Positions 53,069 to 64,000 are shown, counted from the stretch's first letter. The stretch: DNA of 64,000 nucleotides from Agapetus fuscipes (GCA_951799405.1 OX637338.1:9300001-9364000); one strand, 5' to 3'. Notes: generated by a model not told the origin, from the sequence alone. Made by a program: numbers and translations.

Positions 53069-53375
53069 TGTTACGAACTATGGATTCGAAGTACCTACGT
53101 GCACCTAAGCACGCTGGTGTGTGTCGAGCAATCTGGAAGTGTTTCGAAAAATCCATTATAGAAGTATGTAGTAGTATCTCGAACACACAAGAATCGTCTC
53201 TACCGCACATATATATAAGCAAAGATTCTGCGGAGAGACAGAGTCGCTTGAAACATTGTAACGCGAAGACAGAAGCTAGAGCGAGAAGAGTAAACAGTAC
53301 TGTGTAACCAATATTGTTAGAAAAAAATTGTTCCATAAATAAATCGCAGTTTAATTAAAATAACCCCAAGTAGGT
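53069..53375 (+). mobile_element. LTR-like sequence, 3' boundary unclear
   Basis: It begins TGTTACGAACTATGG, a common start for insect LTRs, has a TATA box (CATATATATAAGC) near 53208, a transcribed-leader-like region (GCGGAGAGACAGAGTCGC) and AATAAATCGCAG. No ACA terminus or target duplication could be fixed. It could be a truncated solo LTR. Confidence 0.35.
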
Positions 53376-53478
53376 ATGTATATAAGTTTATGGTAAGAAG
53401 TAATGAAAAAATAAATAAATAAATGATGTGAAAAATTCGTAAGTATTTTTTATTAGAAACCATCATTGCTATAATTAC

Positions 53479-53760
53479 CAGTCTGTAATCTAGTGGTCAG
53501 CGCTAAGGGCTCGTAATTGGAAGGTAATGTATTTGATTCCTGGCTGAGCACAAAAAAGTATGATTCAATTTTTCAATAAGCTCTTCGTCGGGTTGAAAAT
53601 TCAGGTGCTACATTAAAAACACGAAAAATTCATCCAGCTTTTGTGTAACTGAGGCTTGTTTTAGGATTTTTGCGCTTATTATACTGACGACCACGCTCGT
53701 AGAGGGCTCTTGAGATGTAGTAATTCACACAAAATTAGCATGTCCCAAAAAATAAAATAC
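53479..53760 (+). mobile_element. SINE-C copy, diverged
   Basis: Head AGTCTGTAATCTAGTGGTCA with degraded B box (TATTTGATTCC), GAGCACAAAAAAGTATGATT, GCTCTTCGTCGGGTTGAAAA, CGACCACGCTCGTAGAGGGC and CACAAAATTAGCATGTCCC. Confidence 0.8.
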
Positions 53761-54179
53761 ATCGATATGTTTTTAACATTTTGCTTGGACTTATTCCGCT
53801 CAGAAAAATATATGGAATTTGTCAAATGATATATTGTTATAAGGGTATAATTTTAGGAGCGTGTAAAAAACATTTTCGTCATTATCCTCAAATATTGATG
53901 TCACAATACGGAGTGGCTGTTTGCAAGCCTATACCCGGGACAAGTCTCTTTACGGATTCCGCTTCTTTTGTGATCATATCTGGAGCATGTTTCACAAACC
54001 ATGTATTTATTTTCATATCTTGGAATGCGGCCACAATATCATGTCACATTGACAATTTTTTTGTTCACAGATTTTAATGTTTTGTTTTTAAATAAAATCT
54101 ATGTGTTGAGTATGTATTTGATTGCATTTAAGCTAACTCAAATTAATAAAATAGTAAAAAAAAAAATATTGATATAAAG
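53761..54179. other. Unique stretch
   Basis: A 98-codon plus ORF (53781-54077) has no recognisable domain. No gene is called. Confidence 0.3.
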
Positions 54180-54225
54180 CTTAAATGATATATATCCTTG
54201 CAGCTTAGATTATATTAGATTAGAG
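54180..54225 (+). mobile_element. rep-A tail fragment
   Basis: CTTAAATGATATATATCCTT, GCAGCTTAGATTATATTAGA. It closely matches the tail of the copy at 33282. Confidence 0.8.
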
Positions 54226-54494
54226 TAAGTAGCTCGGCGTCTACGAATGTTTGTAATATCACAATATTTGCTACATATACGATATTCTTAAGTGCATCAA
54301 TACCTACATTCTACATCATTTTTGTGATATGCATTTATTTGTTTTGAAATAAAAATTTCAATTTAGATTTTAAAAACAAAACAGAGTTATCTTTATTCAA
54401 TCAAAATGAAATGTCATGTATATTTTGTATGGTTTGGTGGTTCAAAAATGAAAGTCCATAATATTTATTTAAAAAAATACAGGAACAGTGATAT

Positions 54495-54530
54495 TTGTCT
54501 GAAGATGCCTTTCAAGGCATCTGAGCAATA
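54495..54530 (+). ncRNA. Hammerhead-like motif, copy 3, defective
   Basis: CTGAAGA, then TGCCTTTCAAGGCA stem-loop, then CTGAGCAATAAATAAAT. The GAAA and stem III segment is deleted, so this copy would not fold as a ribozyme. The downstream part is duplicated in tandem (GAGCAATAAATAAAT twice). Confidence 0.5.
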
Positions 54531-54891
54531 AATAAATATTTGTATTTGAGCAATAAATAAATTTGTAAGATATAGAATTGAACTACAACTGTGCTATTTT
54601 TATACATAATTAAATGTCCTGTACTTGTTCAATGTATAAATACATCATGTAAGAGCTTTTCAAGCTCGTGTATGAAAATTTTAAAGCTTAAAAATGCCAT
54701 TACTCACGGGCATGATAATATTTTATCTCTCATCTGCCATGTGAACGGGAGCAGACTACAATGAGATGTATTTTGTTGCGACAACTCACGCATGGATTCC
54801 GCCGAGGAATTAAGTTTAGTTGACACAAAGCGACATATTTGTATGGGATATTATACGTTATTATAAGCATCATCTTCGTCTGCCCTTTCTG

Positions 54892-55034
54892 TACCCCAAG
54901 TACAAGACCATACGTTTAAGCTCAACCAAAAAAATACAGAAACAAAAACAGGTTCTCTAGTGAGCGTTTTTGTTTCATTGCAGTTTTGGTTAACGGGATG
55001 GTTGAGTTTAAACGTAAAGTTGTATACTTGGGCA
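54892..55034. mobile_element. MITE-E copy with CTG target duplication
   Basis: Left end TACCCCAAGTACAAG, right end TATACTTGGGCA. Arms ACGTTTAAGCTCAACC and GGTTGAGTTTAAACGT. The triplet CTG flanks both sides (54889-54891, 55035-55037). It is 143 bp and non-coding. Confidence 0.87.
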
Positions 55035-55702
55035 CTGAAAATATTTTGCGGGCGCGCACTTTCATGCGGCATCTTAACAATGCCCTTTTTTTGTCATTCT
55101 CCATCTAACGACACAATGTCACCGAAAATAGTTACACTTACGTCTCCGTGCAGATTACGCAGAGATTATACGTCTGGCGGCGACTCGCAGATAATATTGA
55201 AAAATATTTTCTGCCTCACAAAAAAAACCTCAAAGCTTTCGACACTTTTGTCATCTGAAATGTACAAACACGCTGATAAGTATTATAACTGTCAATACAG
55301 ATTCTTATGGTTACAAAATATACCGAATAAATCCCAAAGCAACATTTTATTTTTGCTGATACCTATCCCCATCTACTCCCTTCATGCGTAAATAAAAATA
55401 TATAAATATAGATCTTTAGTCCTCTTTGTACAATTACATAATCATATTTTTGATACTTATGAAGTTTCTGTAACGTTTTTTTAAATTAATTCGTAAATTT
55501 CTCTTGCAAAACTCTCCGTATCACATTTTGTCGTTGAAACTAAAACAAAATTGTCGCATTAATAACACCGTAAGTTTGCATACATAAGCCTTAATTATGA
55601 GCATGCTACGTACCTTATTACAGTTATAGTAGTTCCTCAAGTTATAATTTATAGATTGCTACTCCCGCGATATGGAGTCCCCTTGCCACATAAGTAATGC
55701 TG

Positions 55703-55892
55703 GGATTACGCAGCCAGCCCCCAGTTCTGCTTTAATTGTCTCTCAAAATACTCTGTCTTGATGCAAAGTCCCTATTGTTTACCAAACATTAAGCAGATAA
55801 CAGTCTTACCTACCGAAGGATAATATCCCGGTTTAGCCGAGGATTACGCCGACCCTAAAACAAGACAGCGTCCTTCAGGAGCGGGCTAATCC
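55703..55892. promoter_or_regulatory. Cluster of three TAATCC-type homeodomain motifs
   Basis: GGATTA occurs at 55703 and 55841 (both as GGATTACG) and TAATCC at 55887. This is the core bound by K50-class homeodomains (Otx, Goosecoid, Bicoid type). All three lie within 190 bp of GC-balanced unique DNA. Function is inferred from motif density only. Confidence 0.25.
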
Positions 55893-57474
55893 AGGCGACC
55901 ATCTTTCTTCGGCGAAAACCACTAAATAGCGCCACATACAGATGTTTGCACTCTCGACTTGCGGCCTGGGAATCTTCGGGATTTAAATGAAGAGTACCGA
56001 CCAAACCAAACTCGGCCATTATCCGTTCAATTATACCTACAGAGACTCAAAAACAATACACATTTGTTTCCAAAGCTGGGGCCAGCGCCGGGAGAGCTCC
56101 TTGAGTTATCGGCATGGAAAGACATTATTCTGGGCTACATCGAATAACGTGAAACCCATAAACTTACATTAATTACTACAACTATTGAACTTAATTCCTA
56201 CTTATTCTCATGAACTTTATTTGAAACCGCACTTCACCATCGACGAATTACTCACTTCTATTGGTAATATATACCTTACTGAAAGTAGAATCTAACATAT
56301 TTATTCTATAACAATGCTTCGAGTATTTGTGAAATAATTTTCGAATTCTAAACACTAAAATTCTTGCAATTGGGAGCTTTGCCTATGAGCACATAATGTA
56401 CGTACATAAGAAAATAACGTTGAAAATATAATCAACATGAAAACAGTAATCCTCCACTACCTACCTTTAATATTTTGAAAACGTGGTGTTAGGATAAGGG
56501 AAAAAATGTTGTTACTGGTACCTAAATATTTTTAATCTTCAAAAGTATTCCGAGTAGGTACCACACATTTATATGTCAATTGTAATAAGGAGGGAAATCA
56601 ATGTTATTATTTGTAGAAAAAAATGTTCATTGGCAGATTAAAAGGTTAAAAGGTTACCCAAAGACGTGGGGTGATTTTCTATATAAATATTGCGATGAAA
56701 GGTTCCCCGTGACCCCTTTGCAAGCGCGAACCATGTGATAAATCTCAATCGACATGTTTTCACACATATTCGCGATATTAAATACATTCATTAGCCACCA
56801 ACAAAAGCAACAATAAATACTAACGCACAAAGGAGTCCATTTAAAAAATGAAAACCAATATTATTACAATGAAGCTGAAGGGAAGCTGCGAGCGAAGTTT
56901 ACATATGTTTTTTTTTTATATCAATCTGAAAAGTTGGTAGGGGAGATCTTTGCGAGTGATAAAAGTACTCAAAGTTGATTAAATGTTTTATGCAACACAT
57001 AAATACAAAATGAGATAGCTGCCATTGTCGAATATTTGAGTACGCATGTTGTTCAGCACGTCCAAAAAACCTTATTTTTAAATTTAAAAAATCACGAAAA
57101 ATTATGTTTTGTCTTGATTCCCTTGACGAAAACAATGATAACCTGCACCGATCACTTCAATTTCAGTTGCTTCGATTATATACAATTATGTATGAGAAGA
57201 TGATTAACTTCGGTAACTATTGAGATTAATATCATAGTTTATTTTTAAAGGCCAAATGATTTCGAAGCACTTGTTCGGTTTGAACTACTGCCAAAGAAAA
57301 CGATTACTTTATGTATTTGAAATATTTTTTCTTTGTTTAAAAATAAATTTGTCAGGATGTTTCGTTGTATAAATAAGCATAATGCATAAAGAAGATTCAT
57401 GCCTAGTAATGCAAGTTAGATAAAATATTTAAAAATATGAAAGAAATATTGTTGAATTCTTTTATTTTTTTATT

Positions 57475-57517
57475 AATGGAGTTCTACAAAGTTTCCGCTG
57501 AAACATTTCATAAATTG
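57475..57517 (+). repeat. rep-H copy 2
   Basis: AATGGAGTTCTACAAAGTTT then CCGCTGAAACATTTCATAAA matches 13601-13650. Confidence 0.65.
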
Positions 57518-60094
57518 AAAGTGAGATACATGTAGGTACATGTACATAAAATACCACTGGAATAGGTTGGTAAGTTGAAGAGCGGAGAGGACATATCAAC
57601 ATGGCAGGCTAGTTCTGCCGGTGATGACACTTTCAAAGCCTACTCCATCAAAGTTGCATGCGAATGAGCAGACAAACATGGCCGCTTTTGTGACAGAACG
57701 TTTGAAATGAAAATATAATTGGATCAGGTCGGGCCGTTGCGAATTTTAATCCAGCACCGCGAGGACGAGCCCAGGTGGCGCAGAAACGTTGTCACAAAAC
57801 TTTATGACGGGGAAAAAAATAGTAATCCATACGAATGTACAATACGGCCAGATAAAATACAGTCGGAATGGCTGCGCAGCTTTTATCTTCCTGCTGAACA
57901 TGCAAAATGGAATTGGTGCGCCGGGGCGTATAATTTTAGAGAACGGGCACAAATTCAATTTAAATTTACTTTTATATTCCGCATTTCTCGTCACAGCCTC
58001 CCGCTATTATTATACATGTGCGGAATGCATGTATTTTGTGTTTGTCGTTTTGCATACTTTATAAAGCGATCAATCCAAAGTTTTCAACATTCCATTTAAT
58101 AATGCATTCTACACCGCCCGTGTTCTCTTATTTGATTGTTGGAAAATTGTATTTTGCAGTCGTACAATTTTGCCATCGATAAAATTTCAATCGCAGATAT
58201 TTCGTATTCGAGAATATTGAAAGTGTTCTTTGTTCACAAAATTGATTTAAAACACACTTTTTCTCATTTTTTAGACTGATTGAGAACTAATAGACATCAA
58301 AAAGTATCATAGTAACCGATCAAAAAAATAATATTCAACTACTTACTTATTTTTAAATGGCGTGTGATTTATGCTCTTTTCAGATTTTCTTAATCCTTCA
58401 TAGATAATTCCCAAGCTGTTGTTCCATCATTAGGGTGGTCTTTTTTTCAGTTTGCCAACGCACTGCTCGTCATTTTTTAATTGTAATAATTTTAGTATTT
58501 TAATACTGTTAACTGTTACATTACAGTTAAATTACAGTGCATTATGGTTTTTTTTTAATCTATTGTTTTATAGAATCCTGTCATGGCAGATTAAATTTTT
58601 TTCTTGATTCACTTAAGTCAATTCAATTTAAATAGAAAACGTGATACAAGTAGGTAACCATATTTCACCCTGGACTCCCTGTCGGCGCGGTCTGCTTACA
58701 GGTGTCTTGCTTTGGTTCACGCTTGTGTGGGCTTGTATGCAAAAGCACCACAGAAGTGTCTCGCGAGCCTCGGAGTAGAAGTAATCCTAACCCGCTGACA
58801 AAAGGCGCGGTGGTGTCGCAGACGTATGAGGTCTCACAATACTCTGTACAACATAACAACGCGCCTCATCTGTTTATATTGTTAAGACGTATCCCAAATC
58901 ACAGACTTGCCGACAGAATATTTCATACAGTAGCAAATATTTCGAACAACGATCATAAGAATTTTATGATTATAAAATCAAATACGCCTTGATGTATTCT
59001 ATCTTTAAAACTTCTTTCACACACCTTAATAATACACCAGCGCAATATTTCCGATCGATGAACTATGTATATTTTTTTATAATTTTTTGGGTGGTTTTGC
59101 GAAACAGTATCTTTACTGAGTCCACAATCTACATTACATCATTTTTCTTCGAGTTGTATCAATTTATCATTATCCGACAATTTTGCTTCTTCTTGGGTTC
59201 TACTTAAATCTATTCTTCTTATTTTCAACATTTACAGTTGAATATTTTTTGACAAATTTGTCATAGCATTCAATTTCTTTTGATAGTAGGTGATCCTTCG
59301 GCTACATCAATATCTGTATTATTGTTTTCCTTGTTAGATGGATATCCAAAATTTCATGTCTTTTGTGTAAACCACTGAATCAATACAACTTTAATTTATG
59401 TCTAAAACAAAACTAGCAACAAAATAATTATTGTCGGTTTTACATCATTTCACATTTGATTTAATCCATGTCAAATATATTATGGTTTGAATTTTAAAAA
59501 ATCCCTCCCATCGCAGGCTCATAACCAGTTATATATTTCAATGCAACCCGATCAGCCAATTGGAAGCGCGATTGACAAAACATATTTTTTGTCCTGGCTG
59601 CCACTTTTCGCTCCTTTTGGGTCCACATAGCATTTGTAGCAGACACACACACACTCGCGTGTTCATTTCGCCCTGCAATGACAATGGGAAATATTTTTTT
59701 CGTCGAATGAGAATTCAATCCAATAAAATTCAAAAAAGAGCTCGGCTTGTATTCGCTCGCAGCGCTCCACCCTAACATAATATTCAAATTAATACGGCAG
59801 CCATTCCAAAATCATCAAACCGGTTCGATCACAATCACAAAAATAAGTTGGTCTAATAAGGATCTCGGATAAATATCCTCTTAATGTCTCATGTTATTAT
59901 ATAGTTTATAAAAAAATCACTTGGTAAGCTTTCATAATTTGTATTTTTTGAATACTGGTTAAATTTAATTAATTATTCCTAGTAAATCTCCTACTATTCA
60001 CTAAAGTGGTTTCATCCTTATGTTCTAGGTATACAATTTGCTAATTCTACTTTAGGTGTTAACATTTTGCTTCATATAGCCTCGCATTATTTTT

Positions 60095-60140
60095 AAGACT
60101 CAGTTACTCTGAAGATGGCCTAGAGGCCGAAACCGGTCAA
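60095..60140 (+). ncRNA. Hammerhead-ribozyme-like motif, copy 4
   Basis: CTGAAGA, T, GGCC-TAGA-GGCC stem-loop, GAAAC, CG, GTC, AACTCAC. Stem II is four G-C pairs, different in sequence from the other copies. Stem III is AC/GT instead of AA/TT, a paired change. Stem I is not convincing. GTC is the preferred natural hammerhead cleavage triplet. Confidence 0.5.
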
Positions 60141-62282
60141 CTCACTTATTTTGTTTTGTTTTTGTAACAAATCCAAATAAAAAAAATAGTAGAATTAAAC
60201 AAAGTTTTTTTTTTTTTTTTTAATTAAAACAACTTTAGTTTAATAGGTGCTTTTTATGACAAACGCTAAAAGCACAAAAAAAGGTTTTCTGTGTTCATAA
60301 CCTCTTATGGTGACAAATTGCTGTTATTCAAATTAATGTAAAACCATAATAAAAATCGTTGATATTCCAGCAGTAAAAGTAAGCACAGATGCAGGTTTTC
60401 AGAACGTTGTAGGTACATAGGTATCTTTTTTGTCAATTTCATTACTTTCACGGTCCATTTCAGTTGCAGAATATTGTAAAAAGAGTTTGCGGCTCCACAA
60501 AGGGAGGAACACAATAAACTGCATCCAAACAATACGACACAAATGGAAGAAATAATCCCAAGATTAGAGCGAATATGTCATTTGATTCAGCATTATGGTG
60601 GGAAGGCATTATAACAGTTGAGGTGACAATTATTTGGTGGTGCGAGAGGCACCTTCTGCATAGAGCAGTGTCAACATGGGGTGGTACCGCCCCTAGTCAC
60701 CAGCCAGGATGTAGAATACAACCCCTTCAATAAATAACTATTATTTAAAAAATATATCGGTCTGGACTTTACACATCATAGTTACAATAATTGTACTTCT
60801 GATTTTCTTCCAGAACACCAATGATCCAACAGATCCTGATGTAAATATTAATATATTAGGTAGTACAGTGAAAATTGGTCTAGTTATTTGATTTGAAGTT
60901 AAATACATCTCTGCGTCCAATGTACATTATCTTCTTTTTAAAATACCTAAGATCTTTTACATGAAACAAGACATCCCAATAATTATTGTTAAAGTAAGGT
61001 GTAAGAAACATTTTATTTATTAACTAGTAACTACTAACTAAACGCTAACCTGAATTACAATAGAATCTAAGAAAACACAAAAAGAAGAAACCTGCAACCA
61101 ATCGAAGTCGTTATTTTTTACCTTAAAAATATAAGGTTTTTATGCAAACAGGTATCATTTTAAAATTACTTTTTTGTAACGCGATCCTAATTTCAATTGA
61201 GAGGGGGTTAAAAAATTCCAATAACGTAGCTGAAGTTCAATAAACCATCATCTCGCCGCCCCAGCATAAACAGTATCAAAGATAAAGGCAAATATTTGAA
61301 ACAATAAAGCTCAATACATCTCCTTCTTGCAAAACAGAGCACGCTGCAGAACAAATTTTATTTGTTTGGTACAAATGATAAACCACCCCCGGCGATGATA
61401 CTGAGAAAACAATGGTGAGACTTGGATGGATGGGTACGACACGAAGGGAGAAATGTAGATCTACTCACTCGCAACGTTTACCAAAAATGGATGGAAAGAA
61501 AAACACTCAACAGTGGCACTTTTTTAGTACACGCATAATTTTTGTTACTTGCTGTAGTTCAAGGATTTTATACTTAAGTAAGTGGACCCGGAAATGTGAT
61601 GACAGATGCCACACAAACAATGCACATTATGGTCACTATGTGATAATCCCATTGCCTGCGTTATTCTGATGTGAGAACTGAGAATAGACAGTCTATGTAA
61701 TTCATACACCAATACTCGAATCAAAATAATTCTGTAATTGTTTCATCCTTATTTACACAAACTTCATTTACGTTTCAACTAACCACAAAAATTAACAGTT
61801 TTCCCGTGAAATTGTGTGAATTTATTAAGTCATGAAATATATTTTTTTGTGTAGAAGTTGCCATCCTATATTCATGCATGAACATGTAGGTAGGCTTTGT
61901 AGAGATACATATTCATTAATAAATAAAAATCATTTATGTAAATTTAAGATGATTTGACGACAGTTTTTAATGATTAATCTCTCGAAAAGAAAATCTCAAT
62001 TTTATATCAAATTACTGTTTGAGGTTGTTCATAAAAGACAATTCTGACGAAAATCCTTCTTTTAAGGTACCTACTTCTCTGTTTGCTTCCTTTCATAGAT
62101 CCAAAGGATCGTTTGTGTCAATACTACCCCTTGTGATCCAGATTGTTAACTTTCACTTCGTCACGTCTTCCATCCAGTTGAGTTTCCTTGAAGAGCGATA
62201 CGTAGGGTCCTATCATTTCGCATTATATTTTCATGTTCGTATTTAAATTGTTCAATTTGAATAGAATTGTGATTCATTTACG
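60141..62282. other. Mostly unique region
   Basis: It has a T-run at 60205-60220 and AT-rich background. The ORFs are short and have no recognisable domain. No gene is called. Confidence 0.35.
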
Positions 62283-62506
62283 AATAGGTTGGTATGAGAC
62301 TGACCTCCCATGCTGTAAAAAGTTGTACACACTTTACGTATATCAATGCCACCCCGATTTTAGGGACAGGCGTCAGAAGTTTAAATGTTTGTGTTCATGT
62401 GATGTTTGATTTATTCTGTATGTGCACTTGCAGCATGAATGCATGCAGCACAGAACTTACATGTGCCTGCTTGTGGACGTGCATTTAATATGATTATTAT
62501 AGATGA
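62283..62506 (+). mobile_element. rep-A copy, diverged subfamily
   Basis: AATAGGTTGGTATGAGACTG, CTCCCATGCTGTAAAAAGTT, GTGATGTTTGATTTATTCTG, TGCCTGCTTGTGGACGTGCA and a short TATGATTATTATAGATGA end. It shares features with 19881-20104. Confidence 0.82.
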
Positions 62507-62511
62507 TTCTG

Positions 62512-62889
62512 TGTAGGTATAGATTATGACCACTACATTCAAAGACCTTACTTATCTATTGAATATTCATAGTGCGCCATGTACACGGGGCCAGTTACTT
62601 GATTAGACGAAGGGGTTGTGTGCCGGGCTGAGTCCACATGACCTGCCCCAGCAGCTGACTATGATAAACTTGATTATTCCATCCAACATAAATGCTAACA
62701 TCATTACATTATTCAGTTGTAGTGGATGAGCGTGTACACAAGACAGACTGCCTTGCTACGCTGACAGCGCTTCCAAAACGCAAACAATCTTGTGACTCTA
62801 CTTCATGACAATTATGCAAAAATTAAACCACAATACGTCTTAAATATGCTTAGACCTCAATTTCTTATCAGCATCGCAGTTTGTTTAAA
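62512..62889. other. Unique stretch
   Basis: I see nothing identifiable. It may contain further decayed LINE sequence upstream of 62890. Confidence 0.3.
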
Positions 62890-63140
62890 GTAAAGATTGC
62901 TCAACTGTTTGGACGTCCTTCATTCCAATTTTTCAGAGAGGAGCTTTGCAGTGGTCGGGCCGGTTGCCTGGAACAATTTACCCGTCGGTGTTTGTGCGAA
63001 CCAGCCTACCACCGCCTTCAGAAAGGGACTGAGGGCACTGTTTTTTTCTAGAAGCCATGTTGCTTCAGAGATGGTCCTGGGCCATGAAATGGCGCCACAG
63101 GAAATAAATTATCCATCATCGCCATCATCATCAAGCTAAA
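62890..63140 (+). pseudogene. LINE 3' end of a second lineage: extreme C-terminus of RT ORF
   Basis: An open frame of 80 codons carries SERSFAVVGPVAWNNLP (near residues 13-29) and TTAFRKGLRALFF (39-51). The pattern R-S-F-x-V-x-G-P-x-x-W-N-x-L-P followed by F-K-x-x-L is the hallmark end of CR1/L2/Jockey-type LINE polymerases. The frame ends within a (CATCAT)n-like simple tail (63110-63135). It is 5'-truncated with no catalytic motifs and is not related to the (TACAG)n LINE. Confidence 0.85.
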
Positions 63141-63644
63141 AGGTTATATTCCAATTCAATGTACAGTCCTTTTCAACAACGACGGAAAATTCTTTAACAA
63201 ATATTTTCTTCAAGCCTGAATTTTTTGTTTCAAAAATTGGCATGCATAATTTTCCTAAACTGGGTAGGTATGAGCTAAAAAAATCCAAAATGTTAAATCA
63301 ATTAATTCCAGCTAGATTCTAACATGATATTTATATTTTGTAATCCTGGAATTTTCTTACAGTTTTGAGAATCACCCTTTGATAATAATAGGATAAATCT
63401 ATGCCATGATACATGGTATGAGGGATTTAGCGTATAGTGTCCTTACACAAACTGTCATATACCGCCTGTGTCGGTAGGTTACGTGTATGTTCGCGCATGT
63501 ACATTATACAGCCGTGAGCCAGAGGAGCTGTAATGTATTCACTTTGACCCGGCGTCGGTTTTGAGCAATTGATACCGCAGCCTCTAGACAAAGGCGGCTC
63601 GGAAGGGTTGCTTAAAATATTAGGATATTTAAGGATTGTTGCTT
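63141..63644. other. Unique stretch
   Basis: No gene or repeat is recognised. Confidence 0.35.
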
Positions 63645-63866
63645 TTGTGTGAATCAAAACTCAAGAGCTAAATTGTAAGCTTAGTTGACGCTATCGAAAG
63701 CGTCAGCCCTAAAGCAAGACCCAGTTGCTGAAGGCTAGATAGGCAAATGATATTTTTAACACTGCGAAAAGCATATTTGAGCATTAAAGGAATATTTGTG
63801 TGTCCGGAAACCCACTTCCTTTCGATTACGAGTCAGAAGAGTTAACCATTGTGCTACGGATCGGGT
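63645..63866 (-). mobile_element. SINE-C copy, old
   Basis: On the minus strand: GATCCGTAGCACAATGGTTA, ACTCGTAATCGAAAGGAAGT, GGGTTTCCGG, later CAGCAACTGGGTCTTGC, GACGCTTTCGATAGCGTCAA and GAGTTTTGATTCACACAAAA. Head and body are both recognisable, but the B box is lost. Confidence 0.7.
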
Positions 63867-64000
63867 TGCTGAATTAAATATGCAAACAAACTGATTTTGA
63901 TGCCTAAAATTTACGCATCATTTACAAAAGCACTATCAATGTAATAACAACTCACGCCTTCATTTAAGATAGAAACCAATAGCATTTGGAAATCCTGATA

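Larger units (their letters stand above)
55038..60094. other. About 5 kb of mostly non-repetitive DNA
   Basis: It has AT-rich background with less AT-rich islands at 55640-56130, 57590-57960, 58660-58870 and 59500-59780. The best ORF (57719-58099, 126 codons, plus) has no recognisable domain and is opposed by an ORF of similar size on the other strand. Apart from rep-H at 57475 I see no repeat family. It is the most likely location of host regulatory or exon sequence, but nothing can be named. Confidence 0.35.

Noticed and set aside
52902..53336. 144-codon minus-strand ORF as a gene
   Set aside because: It overlaps LTR-like sequence and is antisense to its TATA and polyA signals. There are no domains and no splice or neighbour support. 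Chance in AT-rich DNA is more likely.
57719..58099. 126-codon plus-strand ORF as a gene
   Set aside because: It has no recognisable domain, opposing and overlapping ORFs of similar size, and a C-terminal half of low-quality hydrophobic composition. It is kept only as part of a unique island.

Overview
The window reads as animal, most likely arthropod or insect, nuclear DNA. It is AT-rich, has no long single-copy ORF, carries several tRNA-headed SINE families, a nearly full-length endonuclease/reverse-transcriptase LINE, hAT-type and palindromic MITEs and LTR remnants, and shows no bacterial gene organisation. I could not fix the species. I find no convincing host protein-coding gene: the only long coding sequence (39692-42643, minus) belongs to a retrotransposon. 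The window is best described as gene-poor intergenic or large-intron DNA built from nested mobile elements.

Layout. Family names used here are local. (1) rep-A, a ~250 bp interspersed repeat, is the commonest component, with about 25 full or partial copies in both orientations. (2) Three tRNA-headed SINE families: SINE-B (626, 8833, 20157, 45388, 52244 and fragments), SINE-C (8203, 26181, 53479, 63645 and fragments) and SINE-D (10331, 11843, 29458). (3) MITEs: a hAT-type element with 8-bp target duplication (5489-5934), a palindromic family with CAG/CTG target duplications (MITE-E, six loci), MITE-G (25761 and 32411) and a 234-bp element with >50-bp terminal inverted repeats (45141-45374). 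(4) A foldback element whose arms are arrays of a degenerate 15-mer (30101-30785). (5) A ~2.5 kb composite repeat present twice at high identity (2808-5248 and 20962-23484), containing a LINE tail nested inside a rep-A copy. (6) A 434-bp solo LTR with 4-bp target duplication (16202-16635). (7) A ~4.5 kb non-LTR retrotransposon on the minus strand (39351-43842) with an intact EN-RT ORF and an ORF1 broken only by a one-base slip in a homopolymer. (8) 3'-terminal fragments of at least two other LINE lineages. (9) Four short sequences matching a minimal hammerhead ribozyme plan, with compensating stem changes between copies.

How the parts relate. Most nesting is readable: LINE tails ending in (TACAG)n or (TTACAG)n sit inside rep-A or directly behind a SINE-C tail, rep-A sits in the loop of the foldback element, and the whole 2.5 kb nest was copied as a block. 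The 3' third (55-62 kb) is mostly non-repetitive, contains moderately GC-rich unique islands and a cluster of TAATCC motifs, and is the most likely place for host regulatory DNA.
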